A stretch of DNA of 54,039 nucleotides from Plantago elongata (GCA_036897095.1 JAYMSP010000393.1:1-54039), one strand, 5' to 3'; numbered from the stretch's first letter, positions 1 to 12,583 are shown. Notes: generated by a model not told the origin, from the letters alone. Program-made: numbers and translations.

Positions 1-27
<27 letters not shown>
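1..27. repeat. (TA)n microsatellite at window edge
   Basis: Thirteen or more TA units run from the first base. The left end of the tract lies outside the window. Confidence 0.95.
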
Positions 28-35
<8 letters not shown>

Positions 36-1469
36 GAATGAATTTAAGATATAAAAATGCATGTAGGTCAAATAATATGTGATTAAAAATTAGTTGTATT
101 GTGGGGTTATTTCTATAAATAAAAAATTATTTCACTTTATTGAAACGTTTAAAACGAAATATTGATTCAATTTTGACGGGACGGAAATACATTTACACCA
201 AGGGCATTAATATGATGGAATGTTCTAAAATGTATAGATTGACGTGCGATTTAAATGTCCCGATTTAAATGCCTGAATAGTTACTGGCATTTTAGTGGGA
301 TTGTTAAAATTGTGTTTGGTATAGAATTTTAATTGTATAGTGTATTATAGGTTGTTGCAAAATGCTTGAAACTGTAGAAGCATTTGAATTTTTGGCATTT
401 TAATGCTACGTCAAACGTAAAATCTTGGAATAGCATCCAAATCATCCCCTAAAATTTTGCAATTTTATTGTTTGGTGAAACCGTATTAATCAACTTATTA
501 TGCAATTTTACCCTTGTTGCTTTAAATCTAGACATTTGACTATTATAATCCTAAGTTTTGAGAAAGGAGTTGAATTCAATATTAATAATCAACTACCCTA
601 CTATTTATCATATTATTTATCAAAAATATACATTTATAATTGTAATTAACTATTAATTAATCCAAATTCAGCCTCTTACTTAAATACACCTTAGACTTTT
701 TTAACGTTACACGTTGATGATAATGAAGTGCAATTTAGTTGATAATACAATTAACCTTTAACTAATAGGTTAAAAATTTGCACGTCGGTTCACCTTATTG
801 CTCAAAACCAAAATTGATCTGTGTTGCTTGCCAAGAATCAAATACAGTAACCCTAACAAATCTAACTCAATTGATATGTGGTTTTAGCTTGCTTGTTGTA
901 CTCTACATTATTATAATTTTTTCCATTTGAAAAATATAAATTTACATTGGACAAACTACTGAAAGATAAGTCCAAACAATATGATCTATCTCCAGCTTGC
1001 ATTTAATAATTTTGCCAGTAAATATATGTGATCCTATAGTAGTATGTATGTTTTGTCTGTTAGTTAATTAAGAGGAGTGAGTGAGATATATAAGGAAACA
1101 TTTAAATGTGTGAATGAGGCAACCAAATGATTAATTTTCCCGAAATAGACAGCCTGACTTATGTGGTGTCCACGAGGCACGATGTAATTGGTGACAATTG
1201 TAATAGGACGGCGCATCACACCAAACGGACGGATGACGAGAATTAAGCAACTAACAAGCGATTGGGATAATCTCATAATTAAGTTAAGTTCGGTGGTTTA
1301 AGTCTCCTGTGAGAGTGACAGTAATGAATTTGGGAAGACCTCTCGTACCGTATAACCGTATAATGAGACTCACTTACTTATTCTTTTAATAACATTTATT
1401 TCATACAATTATTATAATTTTAATATTAAATGTACATATTTGTCCATTAAAATACAATAAACTCAAGTA
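28..1469. other. Intergenic AT-rich stretch, no gene seen
   Basis: No coding region, RNA gene or clear transposon boundary was recognised. Open frames here are short, lack homology and have AT-rich composition. A TTTGGT-type motif around 315-480 resembles MITE ends, but no matching partner end was found. Confidence 0.5.
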
Positions 1470-2500
1470 TTCTCCTTCTTATTGACACATGTCACGTTTC
1501 CATCCATTTATTCTTTTTATTTTTAAACTTTAGTTTTGTCCACTTTGAAATATTTATAACTTGAAAAATAAAAATAAATAAAAATCACTAACAATTTTAT
1601 ATTTTCGAGATATATAAATAGATATCACTCTCAATTATGTTTGAATTATTATTTTCATATGTATAAAAATCACTAACAACTTTATTTGAATCTTAAAACT
1701 GATAAAATAATTTAAAAATACAATGATACTAATTTTAACATTTAAACACTCTTATAAATACCTTGAATATATAAAAATAAGCATTTATATTAAAAAATAT
1801 CGGTACCTGAATCTCATACTCGATACTTGTGTTCGATGTTCGGTGTCATTATTCGATGCCCGTACTCCGTGTTCGATGTTCATCACCCGTCTCCGATGCA
1901 CGGTACCCGTGTTTGATGTCCGATATCCGTAAGCAATGCCCGGTAACCGTAACCATTGCCCGATATGTGTCCGATATCCAGTCCAGCATTCGAATTCAAT
2001 GCTCGATGCCCGTCACCCGTGTTTGATGTTCGGTATCCGTAAGCAATGCCCGACAACCATACCTATTGCCCGGTATCCACCCGCCACCCGCATCCAATGC
2101 ACGATACTCGTGTTTGATGTCCGATATCCGTAAGCAATGTCCAGTAACCGTACCCATTACCCGGTATATGTGTATGATGTCCAACCCGGTTACCCCATAT
2201 GATTATCATATCATGTTGCTAGTTTAATTTGCCCCAATATAATAAAATTGCACTTTTGAACTCGTTTTACAATTTATTAAGATTCAAATAAAGTAGTTAG
2301 TGATATTTTTAGATCTCGAAAATAATTCAAACATAGAGCAAGAGCGGTCTCTATTTATATACCTCGAAAACAAATAGTTGTTGGTAATTTTTATCATTTT
2401 TTTATTTTAAGTTATAGACGTTTTAAATTGGACAATATCAAATTTAAATTTAAAGAAAAAGATGAAGAGGTAAACAAATGAATGAGTGAAATGAAGAAAA
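1470..2500. mobile_element. Foldback/long-TIR element with internal minisatellite
   Basis: Two long arms are inverted copies of each other. The left arm (about 1480-1700) includes TTTGTCCACTTTGAAA, CACTAACAA, a 'CGAGATATATAAATAGA' segment and TATGTTTGAATTATT. The right arm (about 2270-2500), read on the reverse strand, gives the same blocks in the same order (GTCCAATTTAAAA, CCAACAA, CGAGGTATATAAATAGA, TATGTTTGAATTATT, CTTTATTTGAATCTTA). Between the arms lies a GC-richer tandem array. This architecture fits a non-autonomous foldback or Mutator-like element. No transposase is present. The outer ends are approximate because the arms have diverged, and no target duplication could be fixed. Confidence 0.65.
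1829..2185. repeat. Degenerate minisatellite inside the foldback element
   Basis: Short related units such as CGATGCCCG, CCGGTAACCGTA and TCCGATATCCGTAAGCAATG recur many times. A longer unit starting CGTGTTTGATGT appears at about 1908, 2018 and 2109, so the higher-order spacing is roughly 110 and 91 bases. Overlapping open frames across the array have different compositions in each frame and are not genes. Confidence 0.8.
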
Positions 2501-2773
2501 GAATATGTAGGTCCACCCAATTATTCTTACATAGTTAGTATATAAATATGAATTATTTGATAAAAATTATATGAAGTTGTTGATGATTTTGTTAGTCAAT
2601 TGGAAGATTAAGAGAAATGTAATTAATTAGTATGGATTAATTAATAAAAAATCCTATGAATTTGACATCCTCTCTTGTCCAATTTTTACAAGATCAATTG
2701 CTACATTTCACAACTCAGTTAATTGGAACACACTACTAAAAAAGGAAAAAAATGTTTGGGACACACTTATTTT

Positions 2774-2945
2774 ACGAGTTAGGCTATATTCTATTCAACT
2801 ATAATTATCTTAACTTAACTAAATTATAATTAATGAAATGAACTGATCTGAACTGTATTAAATTAAAATTTAAAATATAATTAAGTAGAGTTGAACTGAA
2901 CTGAATGGTTCTAAATTGAATCTGACTGAACTGGACGAGTATTTC
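2774..2945. repeat. CTGAA-rich dispersed repeat, copy 1
   Basis: Runs of (A/T)ACTGAACTGAA-like pentamers flanked by TATTCTATTCAACTATAA on the left. It shares the core and part of the ends with copies near 3.6, 46.7, 49.5 and 51.5 kb. Confidence 0.55.
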
Positions 2946-3559
2946 ATATGATTGCACTTACTTGTACTTTGATAAAATTTGAATTTTATTTCTATACATT
3001 TCTAGAAGTATATATAATAGGATCATAGACATATATATGCACCGGCTGTCTATGTGAAGTTTACCTTAATACAACATTCACATCTATGTCTAGCTACTAA
3101 TCTATTAAGACGTGATGTCTGGACCGATATGGTTACATATTATCGAATAATTTACACAATATATGTTGGCTTGATATATTGTTTACTTAGATTGAAATTT
3201 TTATGACGTTTGTTAGTGTATATCTATTTATTTATAGATTACTATCACGTTCCTTCGAGCAGTTGAGAGTGTTTATATCTATTTATATATAGGTTACTAT
3301 CACGTTCATTCTAGCGGTTGAGAATGTGATATGTGTATTTGTATAAGAAAGTTTAAGGTTAGGGCAGAATGGATTGAATATATAAACAAGGGGTGGCCGG
3401 GTGGGGTGGCGTGAGAAATTGGATGTCACGCCGTCCAAACACCAGAAAGAAAGAAGGGGTGGATAAATGAGTTTGTTTGGTCGATGGTATATCCAATATC
3501 AGCCACCCCAACCCCACGCGTAATCAATTACTCCATCTTAATTTCTTTAACCCATTTAA

Positions 3560-3695
3560 CGAACAGGCTGGATCAGTTCAGTTCAATTCAGTTCAGTTCA
3601 ACTTAATTATAATTTATATTTTACTTCAATTCAATTCAATCTAATCCAGTTTAATAAATTTCAGTTAAAAAGAACACAATCTATATGTCCTTCTA
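3560..3695. repeat. CTGAA-rich dispersed repeat, copy 2 (inverted)
   Basis: The inverse pentamer TTCAG repeats (CAGTTCAGTTCAATTCAG), and the right end reads TTTCAGTTAAAAAGAACACA. This end matches the TTTTCAGTTGAAGAGAACAC end of the 46.7-kb copies. Confidence 0.55.
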
Positions 3696-4514
3696 ATTTT
3701 ACTTGCTCAATTTCTATATGACGTCAAATCTCATCTCAAATACTAGCTCCTAATCTAATTAATACTAGTACTAGTATCCGTGATATACGTGACATACTTA
3801 TCATTTTCAATTTCAAATTCATTCTATTAAAAATAAATACACCTTTAATATATATCAAAATATATAAATTTAAAAATTTATCATTCTCTCATACTATTTA
3901 TTCTTCTATGAAATATATATCAAAAACCTAAAAAAATCCTTCATAAAGTTTTAAGTATGTAAATGCTAAAAATTTTATTATTAGTATATGTTGTACAATT
4001 ATTAAACCAAAACATGTACGATTTTTCTAGCCTAAAAATGAGAAAGTAATGAAAAAAATACTTTCCAGTATTTAATTAGTATTAGTAATAAATACTTAAA
4101 TTAACATGCGTGATTAATAGTACATGAGTATCTACTGTGGTCACGTTGAACTTCGTTATTAATATATTTTTTTATCGTTTCCAACAAAAACAGGCGTAAT
4201 TAATTTACTCTAAATTGTATCAGCGTTAGCCGCTTATAAAAAATTTCCTAAAAAATATATGTGTAATTAATTAAATTCAATGATAACTTCTAATATTTGG
4301 TTTTCCTAAAGAGCAAGAAGGACTTAAAGCTAGCTAGTAAAATTGATGGATATTTCCAGCCTTCCAATATTTGGATTATTAGTGAATACACAAACATTAA
4401 GCACTAAGAAGATGTATAGTACATAGTAATGATAACGTGACCAATAATAATAAGGGTGACACAATGAGCCGTAATTCTTCAACCAACTTGCTCGTTAGCT
4501 CCTACACCTTGTCA

Positions 4515-4653
4515 TATAAATACACCATTATATGGATCTCACCACCAACATATCTCAAATACAATTCTACAAATTCTTACTTCATTTTAATCACTTCTCT
4601 GCACTTCACAACTTTTGCAAGGATTTCATTTTTGTTTTTAACTCGGTTAGCTA
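4515..4653 (+). promoter_or_regulatory. Probable VND7 promoter and untranslated first exon
   Basis: A TATAAATA box at 4515-4522 is followed about 30 bases on by a CA-rich stretch suited to transcription start. A strong donor, CTA|GTAAGTC, ends the putative leader exon at 4653. A matching acceptor TTTGGCAG lies at 6387-6394, just before the first in-frame ATG of the NAC gene. If these are joined, the gene has a 5' UTR intron of about 1.74 kb. This is inferred from signals only. Confidence 0.35.
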
Positions 4654-6394
4654 GTAAGTCTCTCCAAACTCATATCCATGCATGAATGCCTTCTTCTTCT
4701 TTTAATTTTCTCTTTTGTTTGTTAAATTAAATCCATGATATGTATAGTAATTATTAAGGACCTAATTGCAAATTATATTACTATGCTATTTTGTAATTGA
4801 TTGCATGCATCACCAAATTTCATCATTTCACTCCTATATTATATCTGAATTATGACTGCATGAGGTGAACTTTGATTAATTGATCCATGTCAATTAACCT
4901 TCATTTCATGTATACATGGCTAGCTACTATACAAACCTCAAGTTCTAATATTCTTTTTGCGGATTTTTAAAAAGAAAACTAATGTATTTCATTCTCATTT
5001 TTATTGTGAACCATATGCTTTGTTTTTAGTACTATTTGATCACGGGGTTGAATTTTCTAGTTCATTTAGTGGTGGGATACATAGAATGGAACGTAGAGCG
5101 TATACGTACTAGCGATGATCAGAGTTCTCGTTCAAAATTGTTTATAATGTATTCATACCAATTGGATGATCATGCATGAACAAAGTTTAGTAGTTTAGTG
5201 CTAGTTTTTGCATGTTTATAAACATGTGAAAATCGTCATTTAATACTACCCGACCATATGTAATTTTACAAATATAAACTTAATTATGTTTATGTTTTTT
5301 ACAGTTAAAACCACTGGGTTGTTTAGGTTTCTTTTTATAAAACTACAGATGTAATTCATCCACATCATTCAATAAATTTGTTCTCTATTTGTAAAAGAAT
5401 GAAGAGGTTTTTCTTTCTTTCTAGAAATTCAGGTTTTAAAAACTTATATAGTATATTTCAACTTATCAAACCATGCATAACATAGTTAAAAGATCATACA
5501 ACATATATAGGGTTGAATGTCATATGAAAATAGTCATGGAAACACATTTTGTAACTTGTATGACACTAGAGTGTCTCTTAGAGGCTAGAAGGGTTCCACT
5601 TACTAGTAATTGCTTGACACTTGACATATATCATAACAAATACTGTGACATTTACATTTTATAACGCTGAAAGAAGTTTTCAATTCATAAATTGTGCAAC
5701 AAGGGTGGGTATGAAAACCCCTTGTGTACCAGGAAGCATGGAGTGGAATGCACTCAAAGAAATGAACATGCCTATGTCTCTCTGAACTTACAAAAAGACA
5801 TAAATATAAAAAGTCAATTTTATACAACCACACTTTCATACTTTTGTCTTCAATAAACCTTTTTTTCTAAATATTACTATACATGCAACTCAACCATTGG
5901 CCTATGTTTGGCACTCTTAGTACATAGTATATGCATATACATTTTATAATTTACGGGTAGACGGTTCCGTATATCTTATATTACAAAGTAGTGTGACATC
6001 TTTTGTTTCACAAGTAGATCTCTGCACAAAACGCGCTTTCAATTTTCAAACACATTGTAGGGACCATAATTCCATTGTGCTCACGAATGGATATGAAATG
6101 AAATCATGACATTTTTTCACAAGCTAGGCAAGGAAGAGTTGTGTGAATTTTACTCTCTTTTCTGAAACTTGTCATCAAGAGGTGTGTTTCTAAAAGTAGC
6201 TTTACAAATAGCCTAGCTAGAACACAAGGGGAAAATATCTTCTGATGTGATTTTCTTTGAGGGATCCACAACATCATAGTGTTCACTGATCTTGAAATGA
6301 ATGTATAAAATGCTGCAACACTCATAGAATCGACGAAAATATTTTCTTGAGGCCTACTTGCTAACATATATAGTACTTGAACATTCTTTGGCAG
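4654..6394 (+). other. Putative VND7 leader intron or upstream region
   Basis: AT-rich, without coding potential. It is either the 5' UTR intron suggested by the donor at 4654 and acceptor at 6393-6394, or simply the upstream regulatory region of the NAC gene. Confidence 0.35.
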
Positions 6395-6417
6395 GAAGTT
6401 CAGAAGATCTATCAGAT

Positions 6418-8494
6418 ATGGAAATGGAGTCATCAAGTGTACCTCCTGGCTTTCGGTTTCATCCAACCGAAGAAGAACTAGTCGGATACTATCTCAAGCG
6501 AAAGGTGACCTCTCTCAAGATTGATCTTGATGTGATCACAGATATTGATCTCTATAGAATGGAGCCCTGGGATATTGAAGGTACACATTCATTACTTGGT
6601 ACAAAGTATAAATTTTCAATATAAATCACAGTTTCGATTTAGATCAATCTTTTTCTAGCTAGTGATCTGATTCTCATCAAGAAAGACATCAATGCTTAAT
6701 TACTTTGATCAGCATGGATTGGATTATTCATTTGCATGAAATGTATTAACATGTTAACTAACTAAAATAATTTCAAGATATAATATTAACATGAAGTATA
6801 TCTGTTTCTCTTTGATCTGTAGCAATCTTAGTCTACTAGCTTTTGGATCACAACTTGTGATCACAATGTTCCATTAATTATATTATGGAATTGCTTCAGT
6901 ATTTACACAAATTAATGTTAATCGATTACCGGATTAATATTTCCATCGAATTCGAAAATGTGAAAATTTATTGTTTATCACTATTAAAAAGACATGTATA
7001 AATTGAGGTTAATATATTAAATACTTTTAATTAATATTAATTAAGCTCTTAAAATTAGTAAACTTATATAGTACTGTAATACATTCTTACTCTAGGTACT
7101 CATTATGTGTGTGCAGGCAGGTGCAAATTGGGATATGAAGAACAGAATGAATGGTACTTTTTCAGCCACAAAGACAGGAAGTATCCCACTGGCACGCGAA
7201 CCAATAGGGCGACGGCTGCTGGTTTCTGGAAAGCGACAGGCCGAGACAAGGCTGTACTCTCAAAGGAGAGAATGATCGGAATGAGAAAGACATTGGTATT
7301 TTACAAAGGGCGTGCTCCAAACGGAAGGAAAACCGACTGGATTATGCATGAGTATCGACTTCAGACATCTGAACACGGACCTCCTCAGGTAATTAATCAA
7401 CCTCAACGTGGATTTTCTTGAATCCTAATTAAATGATACACTGGAAGGTGCTGGTTTTATGATCATGCATGCAATAATTTCCTTCACATAATTTAGACCT
7501 TGTTTATTTCACTAAACTGTTTAAGTCAACTAGATTAACTGTGAAAAGATTAATGTTACTTTGAACAAAACGAATTCAGGCTATAGCAAATGAACAGCAG
7601 TGTAAACTGGAAATATTTGGGAATCTTTTTGTTTGAAACTGAAGTCAATTTGAGTTCCAGTGGAGGAACTTTATAGGTCTGCAATGATTTGGAGAGTGTC
7701 ATGCATTGTTTCCAAAAGCACTTTCTGAGGCTGAAAACTGATACACATTTTAACAAAAGAACGAACTTTGTTGTAAGCTAGAATTCTAACATGCTATAGG
7801 AAGTGATTTCAGTACATTGATGTTTTCAACAACCTTTTGAAAAATATTTCTTCTTCTAGACCAATAAAGGAGTTGGAAATACTTGCACAGCTGCTTTTAT
7901 TTCACCTTTTCTGTAAAAGCTCAAAATGCTACAAGTTGACTACTTTGTAGCACAATTGACTTGGACTCAATGTAACAGGAAGAAGGATGGGTGGTTTGTC
8001 GAGCATTCAAAAAGCCGAATCCAAGCCACAAGCAGGGCTTTGAAGCTTGGAACAACGCTTACTATCTCCGAGACAGTACTTACAGGCCTCCAACTTACCC
8101 CAGCCCGTCAAATATAATGCAGACATATGATCCACTTAACCAAGGGACAAATTTTCATCAGCCTCCTGCACTCACATCAAACCAAAATCCCTACGAGAAC
8201 CAAATAATTGAGCTGCCAAAACTCGATAGTCCCTCAATCTCCACAAGCTTTGTTACAAATGACAATGCATTTGAGCATAGTTTGGTGGCTAGTGATGACA
8301 TTGAAGATGATAAGGGCAGCTTTGGAAACCAGTATAGTGATTGGAAGAGCTTTGATAAGTTTCTTGGATCACAAGTTTTCGGGGAATCATCATCATCATA
8401 TGGGTACGACACAAACATGACAAACAATGATGACCAGTTAGTTGTTCAAGGTCATTTTAACAGTGTTCTTGAATGCTTTCCTCATGACTTGTAG
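6418..8494 (+). CDS. VND7: NAC-domain transcription factor VND7
   Basis: Master switch for xylem vessel (protoxylem) differentiation, acting in the nucleus. Coding exons are 6418-6580, 7117-7388 and 7979-8494. The splices join in frame (phases 1 and 0) and give 316 residues; Arabidopsis VND7 has about 324. The N-terminal NAC domain shows all five sub-blocks, beginning [18 protein letters not shown] and continuing with [49 protein letters not shown], and DWIMHEYRL to [13 protein letters not shown]. The C-terminal activation region is diverged but keeps VND7-type patches: [24 protein letters not shown] and the terminal LECFPHDL. These separate it from VND1-6. The start was chosen at the ATG directly before [11 protein letters not shown]; an in-frame upstream ATG at 6358 lies before the putative leader acceptor. 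The next gene downstream is a P450 pseudogene. Confidence 0.93.
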
Positions 8495-8779
8495 GCTTAT
8501 AGCTAAACTGCATTGGTGATTGGGTATAGGATTTAACTGGAACTTGTAAAAAATAAATAGACTTTGTGTCCATTGAAAATTTCATTCAAGGGCAAGGTTC
8601 TTTTTTCTTTTCTTCTCCTTTCTTTTTCGGTTTTTTTTTTTAACAGAAAAAACACATGCTTAATTCCCTAACTTTTGGGATGTAGCTAGGCCAGATAATT
8701 TTCTGATGTTTGCTTTTGATTATTATTCTTGTAAGCAACTGTGAATTTCATAATATTCTTATTGAAGCTTATATTGATT

Positions 8780-8963
8780 GTTTATTTCCTATGGTATATG
8801 AAGAGAAATAGTCATTTCCAATGTACGTAAGGTTCTTATGCAGAAAGATATCGACTTTATGTATGAAACTGGTTTATTTCCTATAGTATTTGAAGAGAAA
8901 TAGTCATTTCCAATGTACATAAGGTTCTTATGCAGAAAGATATCGATTTTATGTATGAAACTA
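8780..8963. repeat. 92-bp direct tandem duplication downstream of VND7
   Basis: Two adjacent copies, 8780-8871 and 8872-8963, each start GTTTATTTCCTAT and contain AGTCATTTCCAATGTAC and GCAGAAAGATATCGA. They differ at only a few positions by eye, so the duplication is fairly recent. Confidence 0.9.
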
Positions 8964-9493
8964 GTTATATCACCGGTGGTTCGTACATGTGAATGGTGTG
9001 TGTCATGTACTCTTTTATGATTCATCTGGAACTTCCATTACATTGCAAAAATATAGATGAACTACTGGTGGTAGGTAGTGACGTTACGTTATGTATGCCT
9101 TCATCAGATTCACCTTAACTCTTTTTTCTTGAATTTTTGTTCAACTCTATGCATGGAGACAACAGATCACATATGAAGTACAGAAGTTGGTTTCACCTCA
9201 ACAAGACAAAACCAAGTATACAGAATGTAAAGAAAGCAACACTAAACTGGTAACTGAAATGCTAAATTTTGTCATTACTCAGAATCTCAAACCATTACTC
9301 TGATAATTCATGGCATCCCAATATACTCCAAATTGTCTCATTATCTTTGAGTTTTGCCTCACAAGTTCCAAATGCAGGCTCCGATTCTATATTATTGAAT
9401 CTTTTAGAGTATTCTGTGTTCTGTGACTTTACCAAATCCATAATCTCTTCTCGTTCAGTAGACCCTTCAATACAAATTAACTTGAGAACAGAT

Positions 9494-11147
9494 ATGGAAG
9501 CATTTTTACCATATGTTCTCCCTCTTATCCTGCTTCCTCTCTCCATCTACCTCATCTCATCTCTTCGTAAAAACAACTCCATCAACACGAAAAACCATCC
9601 TCCAGGCACAAAAGGGTGGCCAATGTTGGGAGAAAACGTGGAGTTTTGCCTTTTTTGGCCCACAGAAATTCGTCAAGGAAAGAATGGACAATTACTCTCC
9701 TGATGTATTTCAAACATCACTATTAGGAGAAAAGGTGGCTATATTCTGCGGTTCACAAGGCAACAAGTTCCTCTTCATGAACGATAAACTCATAACCTCA
9801 TGGGGGCCACAATCAATGAAAAAGGCCTTGTTATTCCCAGAATTCATCGAAAGTGACTTCAAAGAAGTATCTGCTATAATACCTAGGTTCCGCCACGACA
9901 TTCTCAAACCCGAAACAATACATCCCAGTGATGGATGCTTTGGCCCGTGAACACATGGACAGTGATTGGACGCCTAACTCTGTAGTTAAAGTGTAACCCT
10001 TGTCAAGAAATTACACATTTGACTTGCCATGTAAACTGTTTCTGAATTTGGTTAATCCCGAGGAGATCAAGAGTTGTCTGATCCCTTTAATTTACGCTAG
10101 TGACAAACAGGATGTTCTCTGTACCTATTGATTTCCCAGGTACAGCTTATAACCGTGCGATCAATGGAGGTGCACTGGTGCGTGAAGGGCTTATGAGGAT
10201 CATTAAGCAGAGGAGGAAGGAGATGACCGAGACAAAGGAGATCGAGGGACGGGACTTGTTATCAAAGATGCTGCTTGTGACAGATGAAGATGGCAAGTTT
10301 TTGAGTGAAATGGAGATTTCTAACAACATTATTGGTTTACTTGTTGCTAGCTTTGACACTACAAGCTCTGCTGTCACTTCTGTCATGAACTACCTTGCTT
10401 CTCTTCCACACATTTATCAAGAGGTTCTCAAAGGTAATGCATCTAATTAGCCTTTATATATAGGAGACTAGGAGTATATCATATCATCATAAAATCTGAA
10501 TACTAAAGAAAAGGATTTCTTGGCCTGTTTTCTTCAGAACAAATGGAGATTGCAAATTCAAAAGGTCCTGATGAGCTATTGACATGGGAAGATATTGAGA
10601 AGATGAAGATGGAAGGTTGCGCGTGAATCTCTCAGGCTAACACCGCCTGCACAAGGAGCATTTAGGCAGACCACGACTGATGTCACCTACGCCGGTTTTA
10701 CCTTTCCTAAAGGATGGAAGGTATATCAGAGTCAGAGATACTTCTTAGAAACTTTTATTTAGTTACTCCATTTACCTTTAAATAGGCGAAAATTCCAAAA
10801 GCAACTTGATATACTTATAACACTTCTCATTGTTCAATTTTCAGACATTTTGGACAGTGCATTCATCACACAAGAATCCAAAGTACTTCCCAGAGCCAGA
10901 GACGTTTGATCCCTCACGACTCGAAATAATTGGACTGGCTCCTTACACGTTTGTACCATTCGGGGGAGGATCAAGAATGTACCCCGGAAAGGAGTATGCT
11001 AGGCTTGAAGTTCTGGTTTTCATGCACAATGTGGTCAGAAGGTTGAAACTTGAAAAGGAGATCCCTGACGAAAAGATTGTGTTTCATCATGGTTCACCTA
11101 TTCCGGTTTACGGGCTACCGGTTCGCCTCCAGCCACATGAAAAATAG
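9494..11147 (+). pseudogene. Cytochrome P450 pseudogene, CYP716-like
   Basis: Remnant of a CYP85-clan P450 resembling CYP716A triterpene oxidases. Exons are 9494-10433, 10538-10720 and 10845-11147, with splice sites still intact. Recognisable parts are an N-terminal membrane anchor (LPLILLPLSIYLISSL), PPGTKGWPMLGEN, the helix-I region AS-FDTTSSAV, a PKGW segment, [11 protein letters not shown], and the haem loop with KEYARLE. It is broken several times. There is an extra T in the T-run near 9648-9653, a loss of several bases near 9924, an in-frame TAA at 9994-9996, further small deletions at 10063-10110, and a deletion with frameshift after EKMKM near 10613. The haem-ligand cysteine is replaced by tyrosine (TAC, 10980-10982; [10 protein letters not shown]). 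The exact CYP716 subfamily is uncertain. Confidence 0.88.
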
Positions 11148-11595
11148 TTTTCATGGATGTCCATCCGTTTGCCAGTGTTTGAACATAAGATATGCATACT
11201 TGATGAAATGCAATCGTTGTTTGTTTATTTATTTACCAATAATATGCAGTGACACAGTTTAAGTTCTAAATATTTTTATGTGTAATTTGTAAATAGGTGA
11301 TGAAATGAAATGAATGGATAGTTTTCCTTTCTGTCTTAGTACCAACTTTGAAGCTTTTTAACACTTCCCGCCTTTGGCACCAAATACATTGGGCCAGTCC
11401 AACATATTAGGGGATTAATTGGGTTAGTCCAACAGATATATAAGTTTGCAAACAAATCAACGTAACTCATAATAAATTTTAGAACGGGCCATTAGAGCAT
11501 CAACGTTAGCCCACAGATCAACTTTTTAGGGGTTTTCCTTTAAAAAGTAAGTTCAAGAGAATAACCGGTTAAAAATAAAACGGATCTTTGATCTA
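11148..11595. other. Intergenic, 3' flank of the P450 pseudogene
   Basis: No gene or repeat recognised. AT-rich sequence leading into a Stowaway-type MITE. Confidence 0.5.
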
Positions 11596-11853
11596 TTCAA
11601 TCCGTCCCGAAAATTTTATATATTTATCATTTTTATAAATCCCACAAAACTTCATACATTACTAAACAAGAAAGCTATTTGTTATCCCACCACTAACAAA
11701 TAATAAACAATATCAAATTTATACATAAATTACAACTTTTACCACTAAAATTACACTTCTTCCCACATTCTTTATTTTTTTATCATTATTTTAACTTTCC
11801 GCATAAAACTGCATGTCAACCCTAATGTATAAAGTTCTCCGGGACGGAGGGAG
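11596..11853. mobile_element. Stowaway-type MITE (Tc1/mariner-derived)
   Basis: The right end reads GGGACGGAGGGAG followed by TA (11854-11855), the classic Stowaway inverted-repeat end. The left end is a degenerate match (AATCCGTCCCG) preceded by TA at 11594-11595. The interior is AT-rich and non-coding, about 258 bases. It belongs to the very common plant family with CTCCCTCCGTCCC termini. Confidence 0.75.
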
Positions 11854-11855
11854 TA

Positions 11856-12583
11856 ATTCTTTTCAAGTTTTGTTCAACTGTCAAAATTAAACTTTTTTTT
11901 AAATAATAAAGATAACTTATCTATTAGAAAGGAGAAACATCTTATCAATTGAATTGCGTTTCATTATCTAAAATAAACTTTTTAATTCAATTAATTAAAA
12001 ACCGTGGTGTTACATATATGATCTAAAAGTTGTTTGAGTCGAACCCAATCATACAATCATAATTTTATGATAATGAGTATAAGACAATTATATAATGTTT
12101 AAAATATTGAGTTGACATAAAGGAACCAAATTCTAGTTAAATTTTCGTCGTAAATTTAAGTGCTAGCAAATTATTAGCAATGATCACCTATAGCAGTTGA
12201 TTCAATTGATAAGGGACTTGAATTTACTCAAATAAAGTTTTTGAGTTTGAGACTTGTAAATGTAGAAAACACCGCTAAAAAAGTTACTTCTAAAAAGGAT
12301 TTAATAATGTTTAATTAGATTAGTCGGATTAAATTAAAAAAACAAGTCGCAATCTATTTGACATAAAAGTTGGCAACTAAACGCGAGAAAAAGCATTTTT
12401 GGAGTAATATCCAAATATACACTTTCTCCTTTTGGAAATATTAGTGACACCTTCACAATCCGATTCCATATCAATTAAGGTGGTAGTAGCATTTTATATT
12501 AGTATTAAGTTCATTAAGCTAGCTCTAAAAATCACCTTCTTCTTTTTCCTAATGAAAAACTCCTGGGCATGATCATGATTCCC
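11856..12583. other. Intergenic AT-rich stretch
   Basis: No gene or clear element boundaries recognised. Confidence 0.5.

Larger units (their letters stand above)
2501..4500. other. Intergenic AT-rich stretch with repeat fragments
   Basis: No gene seen. It contains two members of the CTGAA-rich repeat family (about 2774-2945 and 3560-3695) and a diverged two-copy tandem duplication with a period near 55 at 3216-3330 (unit containing ACTATCACGTTC). The rest is simple AT-rich sequence. Confidence 0.5.

Noticed and set aside
1723-2184. Overlapping open frames of 60-70 codons on both strands
   Set aside because: They lie in a tandem minisatellite that happens to lack stops. There is no start context, no homology, and the frames overlap each other.
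9269-9493. In-frame extension upstream of the P450 pseudogene start
   Set aside because: P450s of this family begin with the membrane anchor directly after the ATG at 9494. The upstream frame is open by chance.
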